Positions 1-6,491 of a stretch of DNA of 9,500 bases are shown here, one piece after another. Source of the stretch: an uncultured Pseudodesulfovibrio sp. (lineage in GTDB: Bacteria > Desulfobacterota > Desulfovibrionia > Desulfovibrionales > Desulfovibrionaceae). The position numbers were made by a program, and so were the translations under genes. Where the stretch lies: assembly GCA_947259235.1 (NCBI GenBank), contig CAMYLL010000073.1, positions 1-9,500 on the forward strand, in the 5' to 3' direction. Each line of letters starts with the position of its first letter. Positions within the stretch are counted from its first letter, which is position 1. The notes beneath the pieces are model-generated. The model ran no database searches. It worked only from the letters and a program-made list of their open reading frames with translations, and was not told where the DNA came from.

Positions 1-49
1 TGCGGAGCGCGGGAGCCGGAGGATGCTAAGACCGTGAGCGGTTGGACAG

Positions 50-72
50 ACCCTTGAAGACGAAGGGTTTTT
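50..72 (+). terminator. Rho-independent terminator of an upstream + strand gene
   Basis: A 6-bp stem (ACCCTT at 50-55 with AAGGGT at 63-68) encloses a 7-nt loop and runs into a T tract at 68-72. The T tract lies only on the + strand side, so it would end a rightward transcript whose gene lies left of the window. The three + frames at the left edge stop at 27-29 (TAA), 35-37 (TGA) and 55-57 (TGA). The last falls inside the stem, so one of the first two is the likelier gene end, but the coding part is too short to call. A second T run at 91-96 has only a 3-bp stem before it. The kinase gene on the other strand ends convergently at 168. The rest of 1-167 shows nothing I can name. Confidence 0.55.
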
Positions 73-167
73 GGAGCGCTTTATCGCACCTTTTTTGTTG
101 GTTCTTACAACGACCGGCAATGTCGGGAGCGGCTTGGAGACAATGGGGCGGGCCTTGCGGCGGGGGA

Positions 168-1547
168 TCAGCCGGAGCAGACGGCACGGGCGAAGAAGCG
201 GCAGGTGCGGTCCTGCCACCAGACAAAGCCGAGTTCGGCGTCGGCGTACCAGGCGGCGGTGAAGGCCTTGGTGTCGCTGCTCCACAGCCGCGCCTTGCGT
301 GGGTCGAAGACGGGTGACTGGCAGGAGTCGCCCGGCTGGCCGGAGCGGATGAAGAGTGTCGTCAGCTCGTCCACGGTGGGCAGGCGCCAGTCCGTGCGGC
401 CGCCGTAGGCGCGGGCGTTGAGCCGGTCAACGTGTGCATGGGCGCGGTCCCAGGTCAGGGGATAACGCGAGCCGTGCTGTTCCCAAATGAGTTCGCCGGT
501 TCCCGCACCGTCCTGACGCACCGTGCCGTTGCCCTGGTCCGTGAACCGGCGCGGGCGCGGGCGGCGCGGCTGCCACAGCTCGTCAAGGTCAAAGGCGCTC
601 CGGGCCGTGCGCTGGCCGTACTTGGCCGGAGTGGCGCGGAGGGGCGCGGGGGGGGCGGACGGGGCGGGCTCGGCCGTCAGGTCCGCTGCGGAACACGCCG
701 CGTCGCGGGCTTCGCGCCATGTTGATTCCAGTGTTTCAAGGGCGTCGAGCATGGCCCAGGCGTCCGGGAACCGGTCAGCCGGGTCCGGGGCCAGGGCGCT
801 GGTGAAGAAGCTGTCCCAGTCCGGCCCGGCCAGATCGGGGTCGCCGGAGAACGACGGCGGGAGAGCCTGCGCGCCGGGCAGCAGGCCGGAGAGCATCCGG
901 TGCAGGGTCACGCCCACGGAGAAGAGGTCGGCGCGCGCGTCCGCGCTGTCCGGGTCCGCCTCCTGCTCTGGGGCGGTGTAGTATGGCGAGCCGACGACCA
1001 TGCCCGGATGTCTGGGCGGGGTTTCGCCGCGCAACCGGCTCAGGCCGAAGTCTATGAGCTTGACCGTGCCGGGTCCGCCCTCGTCTTCGGCCAGCATGAC
1101 GTTGAAGGGCTTGACGTCGCGGTGGACGATGCCCTCGTAGTGGAGGCGGCCCAGGCCGTCGAGCATCTGGCGGGTCAGGTGAAAGGCGGCGGCCGCGCCC
1201 AGTCGGCGCGAGGGACGCTCCACCTCGTAGTTTTCGCCCATGAGCACGCCGAGGTTGCCGCAGAAGTATTCCATGGTGAAGTGCGGGGGCGTGTCCTCGG
1301 AAGGGGCGCCCGGGTGGACGTCGAGGACCGAGGCCACGTTGGCGTGGCTGATGCTCGCCATGGTGGCCGCCTCGGTCAGGAACAGGGAGGCCAGGGCGTC
1401 GAGTCCCATGAGGTCTTCAAGAATATCCGAGGGCTTGAGGACCTTGAGGGCGACCATGCGGCCGGTGACGGGCATGGCCGCCTTGTAGACCGCGCCCATG
1501 CCGCCTCGGCCCAGCAGGCCGCGAATGTCGTATCGTCCTATGCGCAT
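168..1547 (-). CDS. Serine/threonine protein kinase with C-terminal DUF1566 domain
   Basis: This 459-residue protein is a Hanks-type (PknB-like) kinase that transfers ATP phosphate to Ser/Thr of target proteins. All key motifs are intact: glycine loop GRGGMGAV (13-20), ATP lysine K35, helix-C glutamate near E60, HRD catalytic loop HRDVKPFN (142-149, D144 and N149), DFG (166-168) and APE (192-194). The kinase domain runs to about residue 275. A Pro/Ala/Arg-rich linker follows (about 290-335), then a DUF1566 (Lcl C-terminal-like) domain at about 335-458 with its typical GNGTV, tryptophan-rich and DWRLPTVDEL (386-395) segments. No signal peptide or transmembrane helix is visible, so it should be cytoplasmic, unlike classical PknB receptors. 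The start is the ATG that gives MRIGRYDIRG, directly ahead of the glycine loop. Its ribosome-binding site is weak. The gene lies 77 nt downstream of the rRNA methyltransferase gene, so co-transcription is plausible. Target and signal are unknown. Confidence 0.9.
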   Translation of the reverse strand: MRIGRYDIRGLLGRGGMGAVYKAAMPVTGRMVALKVLKPSDILEDLMGLDALASLFLTEAATMASISHANVASVLDVHPGAPSEDTPPHFTMEYFCGNLGVLMGENYEVERPSRRLGAAAAFHLTRQMLDGLGRLHYEGIVHRDVKPFNVMLAEDEGGPGTVKLIDFGLSRLRGETPPRHPGMVVGSPYYTAPEQEADPDSADARADLFSVGVTLHRMLSGLLPGAQALPPSFSGDPDLAGPDWDSFFTSALAPDPADRFPDAWAMLDALETLESTWREARDAACSAADLTAEPAPSAPPAPLRATPAKYGQRTARSAFDLDELWQPRRPRPRRFTDQGNGTVRQDGAGTGELIWEQHGSRYPLTWDRAHAHVDRLNARAYGGRTDWRLPTVDELTTLFIRSGQPGDSCQSPVFDPRKARLWSSDTKAFTAAWYADAELGFVWWQDRTCRFFARAVCSG

Positions 1548-1624
1548 GGCTTAGTGATATCCCAAAGCCGGGGCGGTGGAAAGGCGCGCCCGCGTTCCGT
1601 GAGATCGACCGGCTGGAGGCGTGA

Positions 1625-2386
1625 TCAGCCCAGCCGCTTGGCGAACTCGGAGACCAGGATCGCTCCGGCCTGGGCCACGTTGAGCGAGTCGAACTCGCGC
1701 CTGAACGGGATGGACAGGCTGTGGTGGCAGAACTTGGCCACACCAGGGCGGATGCCCTTTTCCTCATTGCCCAGCACGAGCACGGCCGGGGTCTGCAGCT
1801 CCGCGGTGTAGGCGTCCTGAGAGTCGGAACAGGCGCGGGCGCAGTAGAGGGTGTAGTCGTAGTTGACGCAGTCCTTGAGGGCGTTGGCCAGGTTGCCCAC
1901 TTTGGCCACGGGCAGTTTGTTGAGCGCGCCCGCGCTGGAGCGGACGGCTCCGGCCCCGAGATAGGCCCCGTGGTGCTGGCAGACTATGAGGCCCGCGCCG
2001 CCCAGGGCGTAGAGGGTGCGGGCGAGCACGCCTACGTTGCCCGTGTCCTGCACCTGGTCCAGGGCGATGATCAGGGGCAGGGGCGCCTCGGGCGCGGTTT
2101 CGAGCATGGTCTCAAGCGGCATGTACGAGAGGGAGGCGCACCGGGCGGCCACGCCCTGGTGGTTGCCGGGGTACATGAAGTCCAGGTCCTTGGCCGCGAC
2201 GGAGCGGAAGGGAACCTTGGTCTTGCGGCACAGTTCGAGAATCTCCTCAAGCCCCTTGTCGTGGCGGCCCTTGCGGAAGGCCACGAAGTCCACCCGCGAG
2301 GGATCGTCAAGGAGCAGCTCCTTGACCGGCTTGTTGCCAACCACGTAGATTTTTCCGTCTTTCTTTTCCCGATCGCTGTTTTGCAT
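1625..2386 (-). CDS. TrmH/SpoU-family RNA 2'-O-methyltransferase (RlmB-like)
   Basis: This 253-residue enzyme transfers a methyl group from SAM to a ribose 2'-OH in RNA. The N-terminal substrate-binding part starts at KIYVVGNKPVKELL (12-25), and the NHQGVAARC segment (75-83) is typical of the RlmB (23S rRNA Gm2251) group. The SpoU knot motifs follow: motif 1 DTGNVGVLARTLYALG (114-129, with N117 and R123), motif 2 VLVLGNEEKGIRP (202-214) and motif 3 SLNVAQAGAILVSEF (234-248). Length matches RlmB proteins. The residues before motif 3 (PFRREFD) differ from the usual PM-x-G pattern, so the exact target nucleotide is uncertain. The ATG start has a good GGGGAG Shine-Dalgarno 6 nt upstream. A candidate promoter lies at 2451-2479, and the kinase gene follows in the same direction. 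The family is secure; RlmB identity is likely but not proven. Confidence 0.88.
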   Translation of the reverse strand: MQNSDREKKDGKIYVVGNKPVKELLLDDPSRVDFVAFRKGRHDKGLEEILELCRKTKVPFRSVAAKDLDFMYPGNHQGVAARCASLSYMPLETMLETAPEAPLPLIIALDQVQDTGNVGVLARTLYALGGAGLIVCQHHGAYLGAGAVRSSAGALNKLPVAKVGNLANALKDCVNYDYTLYCARACSDSQDAYTAELQTPAVLVLGNEEKGIRPGVAKFCHHSLSIPFRREFDSLNVAQAGAILVSEFAKRLG

Positions 2387-2450
2387 AGCTGGCTCCCCAT
2401 GAAATGACGTGCGGCAAAGAGTTGCACATGCTTGCGCTCCGCACGGCGAC

Positions 2451-2479
2451 TATGTAGGGCTTTTGCCGTACTATTGCAA
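2451..2479 (-). promoter_or_regulatory. Candidate sigma-70 promoter for the methyltransferase-kinase pair
   Basis: Read on the minus strand, TTGCAA (2479-2474) is followed by a 17-nt spacer and TACATA (2456-2451), placing a start near 2444 and a leader of about 60 nt before the ATG at 2386. TTGCAA is its own reverse complement. On the + strand the same hexamer has TAGCAG 17 nt downstream (2497-2502) and could serve mltD. These are hexamer matches judged by eye, not a scored prediction. Confidence 0.35.
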
Positions 2480-2592
2480 TCCGGGACGAGGTGGGGTAGC
2501 AGAATCCTATCAGTCATTCACTTGTAAGACTTTTTCTAGACTTCCCAGGGGCTCGTGTTTCTGATAACGGGTGCGGGAAGCCGGAGGAAAAT

Positions 2593-4203
2593 TTGGAAGC
2601 ATTCAAATCGTTGCGCCAGGCCCTGATGACGCTGCTCGTCGTAGGGCTCATGGCCGGACTTATGGCCGGTTGCGCCGCAAAGGCTCCTGTTAACGACCCG
2701 CTGGCCGACAGCGCGGGAGAGGTACCGGCCGATGCCGAGGCTCTGGACCCCGAAGTCGCGGCCACGCCGGACACCGAGGGCGACCTGACCCAGACAGAGC
2801 AGGCGGTGCTCAACGCCCGCTTCGGGCTGCTCTTCGACCTCGAGGATCACGACACCGAGGAAGTCCAGAAGTATTTCACCTATTTCAACCACAAGGCGCG
2901 CAAGACAATGGTGCGGTGGCTGGAACGTTCCCAGCCCTATCTGCCCTACGTGCGCCGCGTCTTCACCAAGTATGGGCTGCCCCAGGATCTGGTGCTGCTT
3001 CCCTTCACCGAGTCGGGCTACAACGTCCGCGCCTATTCGTGGGCCGGAGCGGGCGGCATGTGGCAGTTCATGAAGGGCACGGGCAGGCTCTACGGTCTCA
3101 AGGCCGACTGGTGGATTGACGAACGCCGCGATCCCTACAAGTCCACCGATGCCGCCGCCCGCCATTTGCGCGATCTCTATGACCGCTTTGGCGACTGGTA
3201 TCTGGCCCTGGCCGCCTACAACGCGGGCGAGGGCAAGATCTCCCGCGCGCTCAAGCTGGCCGGGTGCGACGATTTCTTCGAATTGACGGAGAAAAACGGA
3301 CGGCTCTCCCGCCGGGCGCGGCTCAAGACCGAAACCAAGCACTACGTGCCCAAGTTCATCGCCATATCCAAGATATTCCAGAACCTCGACACGCTGGGAT
3401 TTGAGCCCGTGTCCTGGGATATGGAAGAGAGCGTTGTCCCCGTCACTATCCCGGGCGGGACCGATCTGCTGGCCCTGGCCGGAGCGGGCGGCATGAGCTG
3501 GAAGGAATTCCACGATCTCAACCCGGCCTTCCGCCGTCAGGTCAGCCCGCCGCACATGGAGGCCACCGCCTACCTGCCCACGGCCAAGGCGGACACGATG
3601 ATGGCCTATCTGGCTGATCCGGGCTCCCGGCCTTATGCGGGCTATACCCGCCACCGCGTGCGCAGCGGCGACTCCTGGTGGCGCATCTCCAAGCGCTACC
3701 ACGTGCCCGTGGCCGTGCTCAAGAAGGTCAACGACACCCGGTCCAACACCCTGCACCCCGGCCAGTTCGTCATGGTTCCGGGCAGCGATTCCGGCCGTGC
3801 CGTGGCCGCCTCCAGCTCGTCCACATCGCCGTCCAAGACCAGGGCCATCGCTTCCCAGCGCGGCAACTACGTGGTCCGCAGCGGCGATACCCTGTGGTCC
3901 ATCTCGCGCAAGTTCGGGACCACCGTCTCGACCATCAAGCGCTCCAACGGGATGCGCTCCAGCAGGCTCAAGGCAGGGCAGAAGCTCTATATCCCCAACA
4001 ACTCCGACGTGGCCAACAAGCAGTCCGTCAAGGACGCCGGGGCCGTGGCCCAGCTCGTTCGCTACAAGGTCCGCCGGGGCGACAACCTGACCGCCATCGC
4101 CCGCAAGTTCGGGGTGACCGTGAACGACCTGCGCGAGTGGAACGCCCTCAACTCCAAGGGAACCATCTACACCGGTCAGCGGCTCAAGGTCTACGTTCGC
4201 TAG
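2593..4203 (+). CDS. mltD: Membrane-bound lytic murein transglycosylase D, lipoprotein with three LysM domains
   Basis: This 536-residue enzyme cleaves peptidoglycan glycan strands non-hydrolytically, forming 1,6-anhydro-MurNAc, and is expected to sit as a lipoprotein at the periplasmic face of the envelope. The start is TTG with a strong GGAGG 5 nt upstream (2583-2587). The N-terminus has a basic/hydrophobic signal and lipobox LMAGC, with the lipidated cysteine at residue 27. The SLT domain spans about 115-225: catalytic E140 in FTESGYN, then AGAGGMWQFMKGTGRLYGL (151-169) and AAYNAGEG (207-214), which is the MltD pattern. Three LysM peptidoglycan-binding repeats follow at about 353-396, 425-468 and 490-535, each with the GD(S/T/N) motif; a Ser/Thr-rich linker separates the first two. 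It is transcribed alone and ends at the terminator at 4225-4263. An even longer open frame on the opposite strand is a GC shadow. Length and domain order are normal for the family. Confidence 0.93.
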   Translation: MEAFKSLRQALMTLLVVGLMAGLMAGCAAKAPVNDPLADSAGEVPADAEALDPEVAATPDTEGDLTQTEQAVLNARFGLLFDLEDHDTEEVQKYFTYFNHKARKTMVRWLERSQPYLPYVRRVFTKYGLPQDLVLLPFTESGYNVRAYSWAGAGGMWQFMKGTGRLYGLKADWWIDERRDPYKSTDAAARHLRDLYDRFGDWYLALAAYNAGEGKISRALKLAGCDDFFELTEKNGRLSRRARLKTETKHYVPKFIAISKIFQNLDTLGFEPVSWDMEESVVPVTIPGGTDLLALAGAGGMSWKEFHDLNPAFRRQVSPPHMEATAYLPTAKADTMMAYLADPGSRPYAGYTRHRVRSGDSWWRISKRYHVPVAVLKKVNDTRSNTLHPGQFVMVPGSDSGRAVAASSSSTSPSKTRAIASQRGNYVVRSGDTLWSISRKFGTTVSTIKRSNGMRSSRLKAGQKLYIPNNSDVANKQSVKDAGAVAQLVRYKVRRGDNLTAIARKFGVTVNDLREWNALNSKGTIYTGQRLKVYVR

Positions 4204-4224
4204 GCTGCGCCATACGCAATCAAG

Positions 4225-4263
4225 GACCCCCGCAGGCACTGGCCAGCGGGGGTCTTTTTTTTT
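4225..4263 (+). terminator. Rho-independent terminator of mltD
   Basis: A perfect 9-bp GC-rich stem (GACCCCCGC at 4225-4233 with GCGGGGGTC at 4246-4254) encloses a 12-nt loop and is followed by nine T residues (4255-4263). It lies 22 nt after the mltD stop codon. There is no T tract on the other side, so it acts on the rightward transcript only; the convergent TatD-family gene ends at 4308. Confidence 0.92.
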
Positions 4264-4307
4264 GAAAAGGAGCGCGGCGGGCAAGGGCTGCCGATGCCGC
4301 AGACGCC

Positions 4308-5126
4308 CTAGAGCTTGAAGAACCGGCGGGCGTTGTCGCCCGTCATCTGCCAGACGTCGGCCAGGGAGCGGCCCTTGATCTCGGCCACGCGCCGGGCGGT
4401 GAAGGCCATCAGCGCCGGGTGGTTGCGCTTGCCGCGCCACGGCTCGGGCGTGAGAAAGGGACAGTCCGTCTCGATGAGCAGTCGGTCAAAGGGGATGCGG
4501 GCCACGGCGGCCTGGAGTTCGTCGGTCTTCCTGTAGGTCACCGGGCCGGGGATGGAGACGTGCCAGCCGTTGTCCAGGATGGTCCGGGCAAGGTCTATAT
4601 CCGCGCCGAAGCAGTGCCACAGCACCGGATAGTCGCGAAAACCGTGGGCCTCAAGCAGGGCCACGGCGTCGTCATTGGCGTCGCGGGAGTGGATGACGGC
4701 GGGCAGTTGCAGCTCGCGCGCCAGCTCCAGCTGCTTGATGAAGGCGGTCTTCTGCACCTCGTGGTCCACCCGTTCCCAGTAATAGTCCAGGCCGATCTCG
4801 CCCACGCCCTTGAGGCGCGGGTCGGCCCGGAAATGGTCACGCATGCGGTCGAGGGCACGGTCGTCGAGCTGGTCCGCGTTGTTGGGGTGCACGCCCAGGA
4901 GGAACGACACCTCGGGATGGGCGTCAAAGAGTCCGCGTCCCTTCTCGTAGGCGTCAGGCCCGAGAAAGACGTTGATCAGGTGGGATATGCCGGTGTCCCG
5001 CGCGCGGGCAAGGATCGCCTCGCGGTCCTCGTCGAAGTCCTCAAGGTCCAGGTGGGCGTGGGACTCGACGCCCACGCAGGGCAGGCGCAGGGATTCCGGT
5101 TCCGGTCGTTTGGTCTTTTTAGCCAT
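4308..5126 (-). CDS. TatD-family metal-dependent hydrolase (putative 3'-5' DNase)
   Basis: This 272-residue protein belongs to the TatD amidohydrolase-like family, TIM-barrel enzymes with a two-metal site, several of which are magnesium-dependent nucleases. The expected ligands are all present: H23 and H25 in SHAHLD (22-27), E110 in GEIGLDYY (109-116), H146 in IHSRDA (145-150), H171 in WHCFG (170-174) and D221 in ETDCPFLTP (219-227). Length matches the family, with a short basic N-terminal extension (MAKKTKRPEP). I chose the ATG at 5126 because longer in-frame versions run into the upstream gene and lack family similarity. The start lies 10 nt after the stop codon of the glycosyltransferase gene, so the two are probably one transcript. 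Bacteria often carry several TatD paralogues (TatD, YcfH, YjjV types), and the sequence alone does not say which this is or give its physiological substrate. Confidence 0.92.
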   Translation of the reverse strand: MAKKTKRPEPESLRLPCVGVESHAHLDLEDFDEDREAILARARDTGISHLINVFLGPDAYEKGRGLFDAHPEVSFLLGVHPNNADQLDDRALDRMRDHFRADPRLKGVGEIGLDYYWERVDHEVQKTAFIKQLELARELQLPAVIHSRDANDDAVALLEAHGFRDYPVLWHCFGADIDLARTILDNGWHVSIPGPVTYRKTDELQAAVARIPFDRLLIETDCPFLTPEPWRGKRNHPALMAFTARRVAEIKGRSLADVWQMTGDNARRFFKL

Positions 5127-5136
5127 TTTCAGCAGC

Positions 5137-6132
5137 TCACAATGCGTCCCAGACGGCCAGGACAGATTTCCTCTGCTCGTCCGTTGCGTACGCGTTGGCC
5201 GTTTCCTGCCCGGCATCGAGCACGGCGTCAAGCTCCGGCCCGCCTGTGCGAAGCAGGCCCACGGCCTCCTCCAGGCACAGGGCCGCGTCAAGGACATCGC
5301 CGTCCGCGCACCACAGGCCGTTGCCTCCCCAGGCCACCTCGCGCAGGGGCCACCAGGGGGTGAACCGGGGCGCGGCCTGGGCCTGACGCATGTAGTCCCA
5401 TCCGCCCAGTCCGGTGAAGCCAACGGGCAGACAGCCGCAGGCCATGGCCTCCAGCGGCGGCAGGGGACATCCCTCGGGGAACCCGGTCATCAGGAAAAGG
5501 TGGGAGCTGCGCAGCGCCTCGGCCACGCCATAGGCATCGAGCCCCTCCAGGGGCCGCCAGCGCAGGGCGTCCGGTCCGTTGCGATGCTCGAAGACGGCCC
5601 TGATCTGTGCGGCCAGGGCCTTGTTCTTGCGCGGCATGTAGGCCACGGTCGGCCTGCTCCCCTTTGTGCCGCCGGGGTGGAATATGGCGCGGTCTATGCC
5701 CGGGCGCAGGATGGGAGCGTCAAGCCCGGGGCGCTCGCCCAGGGAAAGACGGATGAAATGGGCCACCGGGTCGGAAACCGCGAAAAATGAGACGGGCAGC
5801 TGATGCCAGCTCACGGCGGGCGGCAGGGCGGAGTAAAGGTAGGCCCAGTTCTGGACATAGCAGGCGCAGCGCGCTCCGGCCTCCAGCCCGGGGCTGAGGG
5901 CGTTGGGCCATCCCTCGGGCACGAACCACAGGTCGTCCGGGGTCAGGCGCATGTCCGCCCAGGCAATGACCGGGGCCGCGTCGGCAAGCCCCTCAGGCTT
6001 CCAGCCGCCGGACTCCCGCTCCACCAGGAACACCTCGCGCCCGGACTGATGCAGGATGTCCGCCATCTGGCGCAGGACCGTGACGCCGCCGACGGGCTTG
6101 CTGGCCGGGGGCAGAAAGATGAACGTTTTCAT
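5137..6132 (-). CDS. GT4-type glycosyltransferase (group 1)
   Basis: This 331-residue protein looks like a retaining GT-B glycosyltransferase that moves a sugar from a nucleotide-sugar donor to an unidentified acceptor. The N-terminal Rossmann start FIFLPPASKPVGGVTVLRQM (4-23) has the glycine-rich loop of GT4 enzymes. The C-terminal half carries the E-x7-E donor-site signature, E220 and E228, in GFPEGCPLPPLEAMACG (217-233). No membrane segment is visible. I place the start at the ATG at 6132 (MKTFIF...); an in-frame ATG three codons upstream (6141) is equally possible, and neither has a clear Shine-Dalgarno. It is somewhat short for the family, with a compact N-terminal domain. The TatD-family gene follows 10 nt downstream. 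No polysaccharide or lipopolysaccharide genes flank it here, so substrate and pathway cannot be inferred. The family call is good; the function is open. Confidence 0.82.
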   Translation of the reverse strand: MKTFIFLPPASKPVGGVTVLRQMADILHQSGREVFLVERESGGWKPEGLADAAPVIAWADMRLTPDDLWFVPEGWPNALSPGLEAGARCACYVQNWAYLYSALPPAVSWHQLPVSFFAVSDPVAHFIRLSLGERPGLDAPILRPGIDRAIFHPGGTKGSRPTVAYMPRKNKALAAQIRAVFEHRNGPDALRWRPLEGLDAYGVAEALRSSHLFLMTGFPEGCPLPPLEAMACGCLPVGFTGLGGWDYMRQAQAAPRFTPWWPLREVAWGGNGLWCADGDVLDAALCLEEAVGLLRTGGPELDAVLDAGQETANAYATDEQRKSVLAVWDAL

Positions 6133-6208
6133 AAGTCCCATGTGAAACCATACTCGACCGGATTTGGCAAGGGAGCGGATGCGGTTCGGCGAGGGGGCGC
6201 ACTCCCGG

Positions 6209-6245
6209 TGCGGGGTGGGCCAAAGTGGGGAGTACCCACCCCGCA
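6209..6245. other. Perfect 11-bp inverted repeat in the intergenic region before nhaB
   Basis: TGCGGGGTGGG (6209-6219) and CCCACCCCGCA (6235-6245) are perfect inverted repeats around a 15-nt loop. Neither side has a T tract, so it is not a standard terminator. An internal GTGGG (6225-6229) could pair alternatively with CCCAC (6235-6239). Directly downstream lie a smaller inverted pair TACGG/CCGTA (6257-6261, 6266-6270) and a wider pair GGAGTA/TACTCC (6253-6258, 6282-6287), which nest together. The whole stretch 6133-6491 has no convincing gene. It could be an operator, a leader structure of the leftward glycosyltransferase gene, or part of nhaB control. Confidence 0.6.
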
Positions 6246-6370
6246 GAGTGAAGGAGTACGGTGTTCCGTATGTCCATCTCTTACTCCCGCAACGGACGCG
6301 CTGCCTTCCGGGGACGTGTCGATCCTGTCGCAGCGACGTGACGTGATGTGCAATTTCCTTCTCAGGAGGC

Positions 6371-6399
6371 TTGACGAACCGTTGCGCTGGGTAGACTAT
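6371..6399 (+). promoter_or_regulatory. Candidate promoter for nhaB
   Basis: TTGACG (6371-6376) is followed, with a 17-nt spacer, by GACTAT (6394-6399), giving a predicted start near 6406 and a leader of about 85 nt before the GTG start. The -35 is good and the -10 is weak. If this is the promoter, the hairpin at 6209-6245 lies upstream of the nhaB transcript. Judged by eye only. Confidence 0.35.
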
Positions 6400-6491
6400 T
6401 CCCCCCACGCGGAGGAGTTCCCTTCAACCCCCCCACGACATCGTCAAAGGCTCAAGCATCGCTGCACCGCATGATATCAAGGAGCGTATTC

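Noticed and set aside
900..1811. A 303-codon + strand open frame across the kinase and methyltransferase genes
   Set aside because: It overlaps two well-supported minus-strand genes and its product has no domain signature.
2536..4440. A 634-codon open frame on the minus strand, longer than the gene it overlaps
   Set aside because: It is the antisense of mltD in GC-rich codon phase. Its product is low-complexity, shows no domain, and crosses the mltD terminator, while the + strand frame has a complete lipoprotein, SLT and LysM architecture.
4972..5790. A 272-codon + strand open frame across the TatD-family and glycosyltransferase genes
   Set aside because: It is antisense to two genes with clear catalytic motifs and shows no domain of its own.
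6209..6245. Terminator hairpin
   Set aside because: The stem is strong, but neither side is followed by a T tract.
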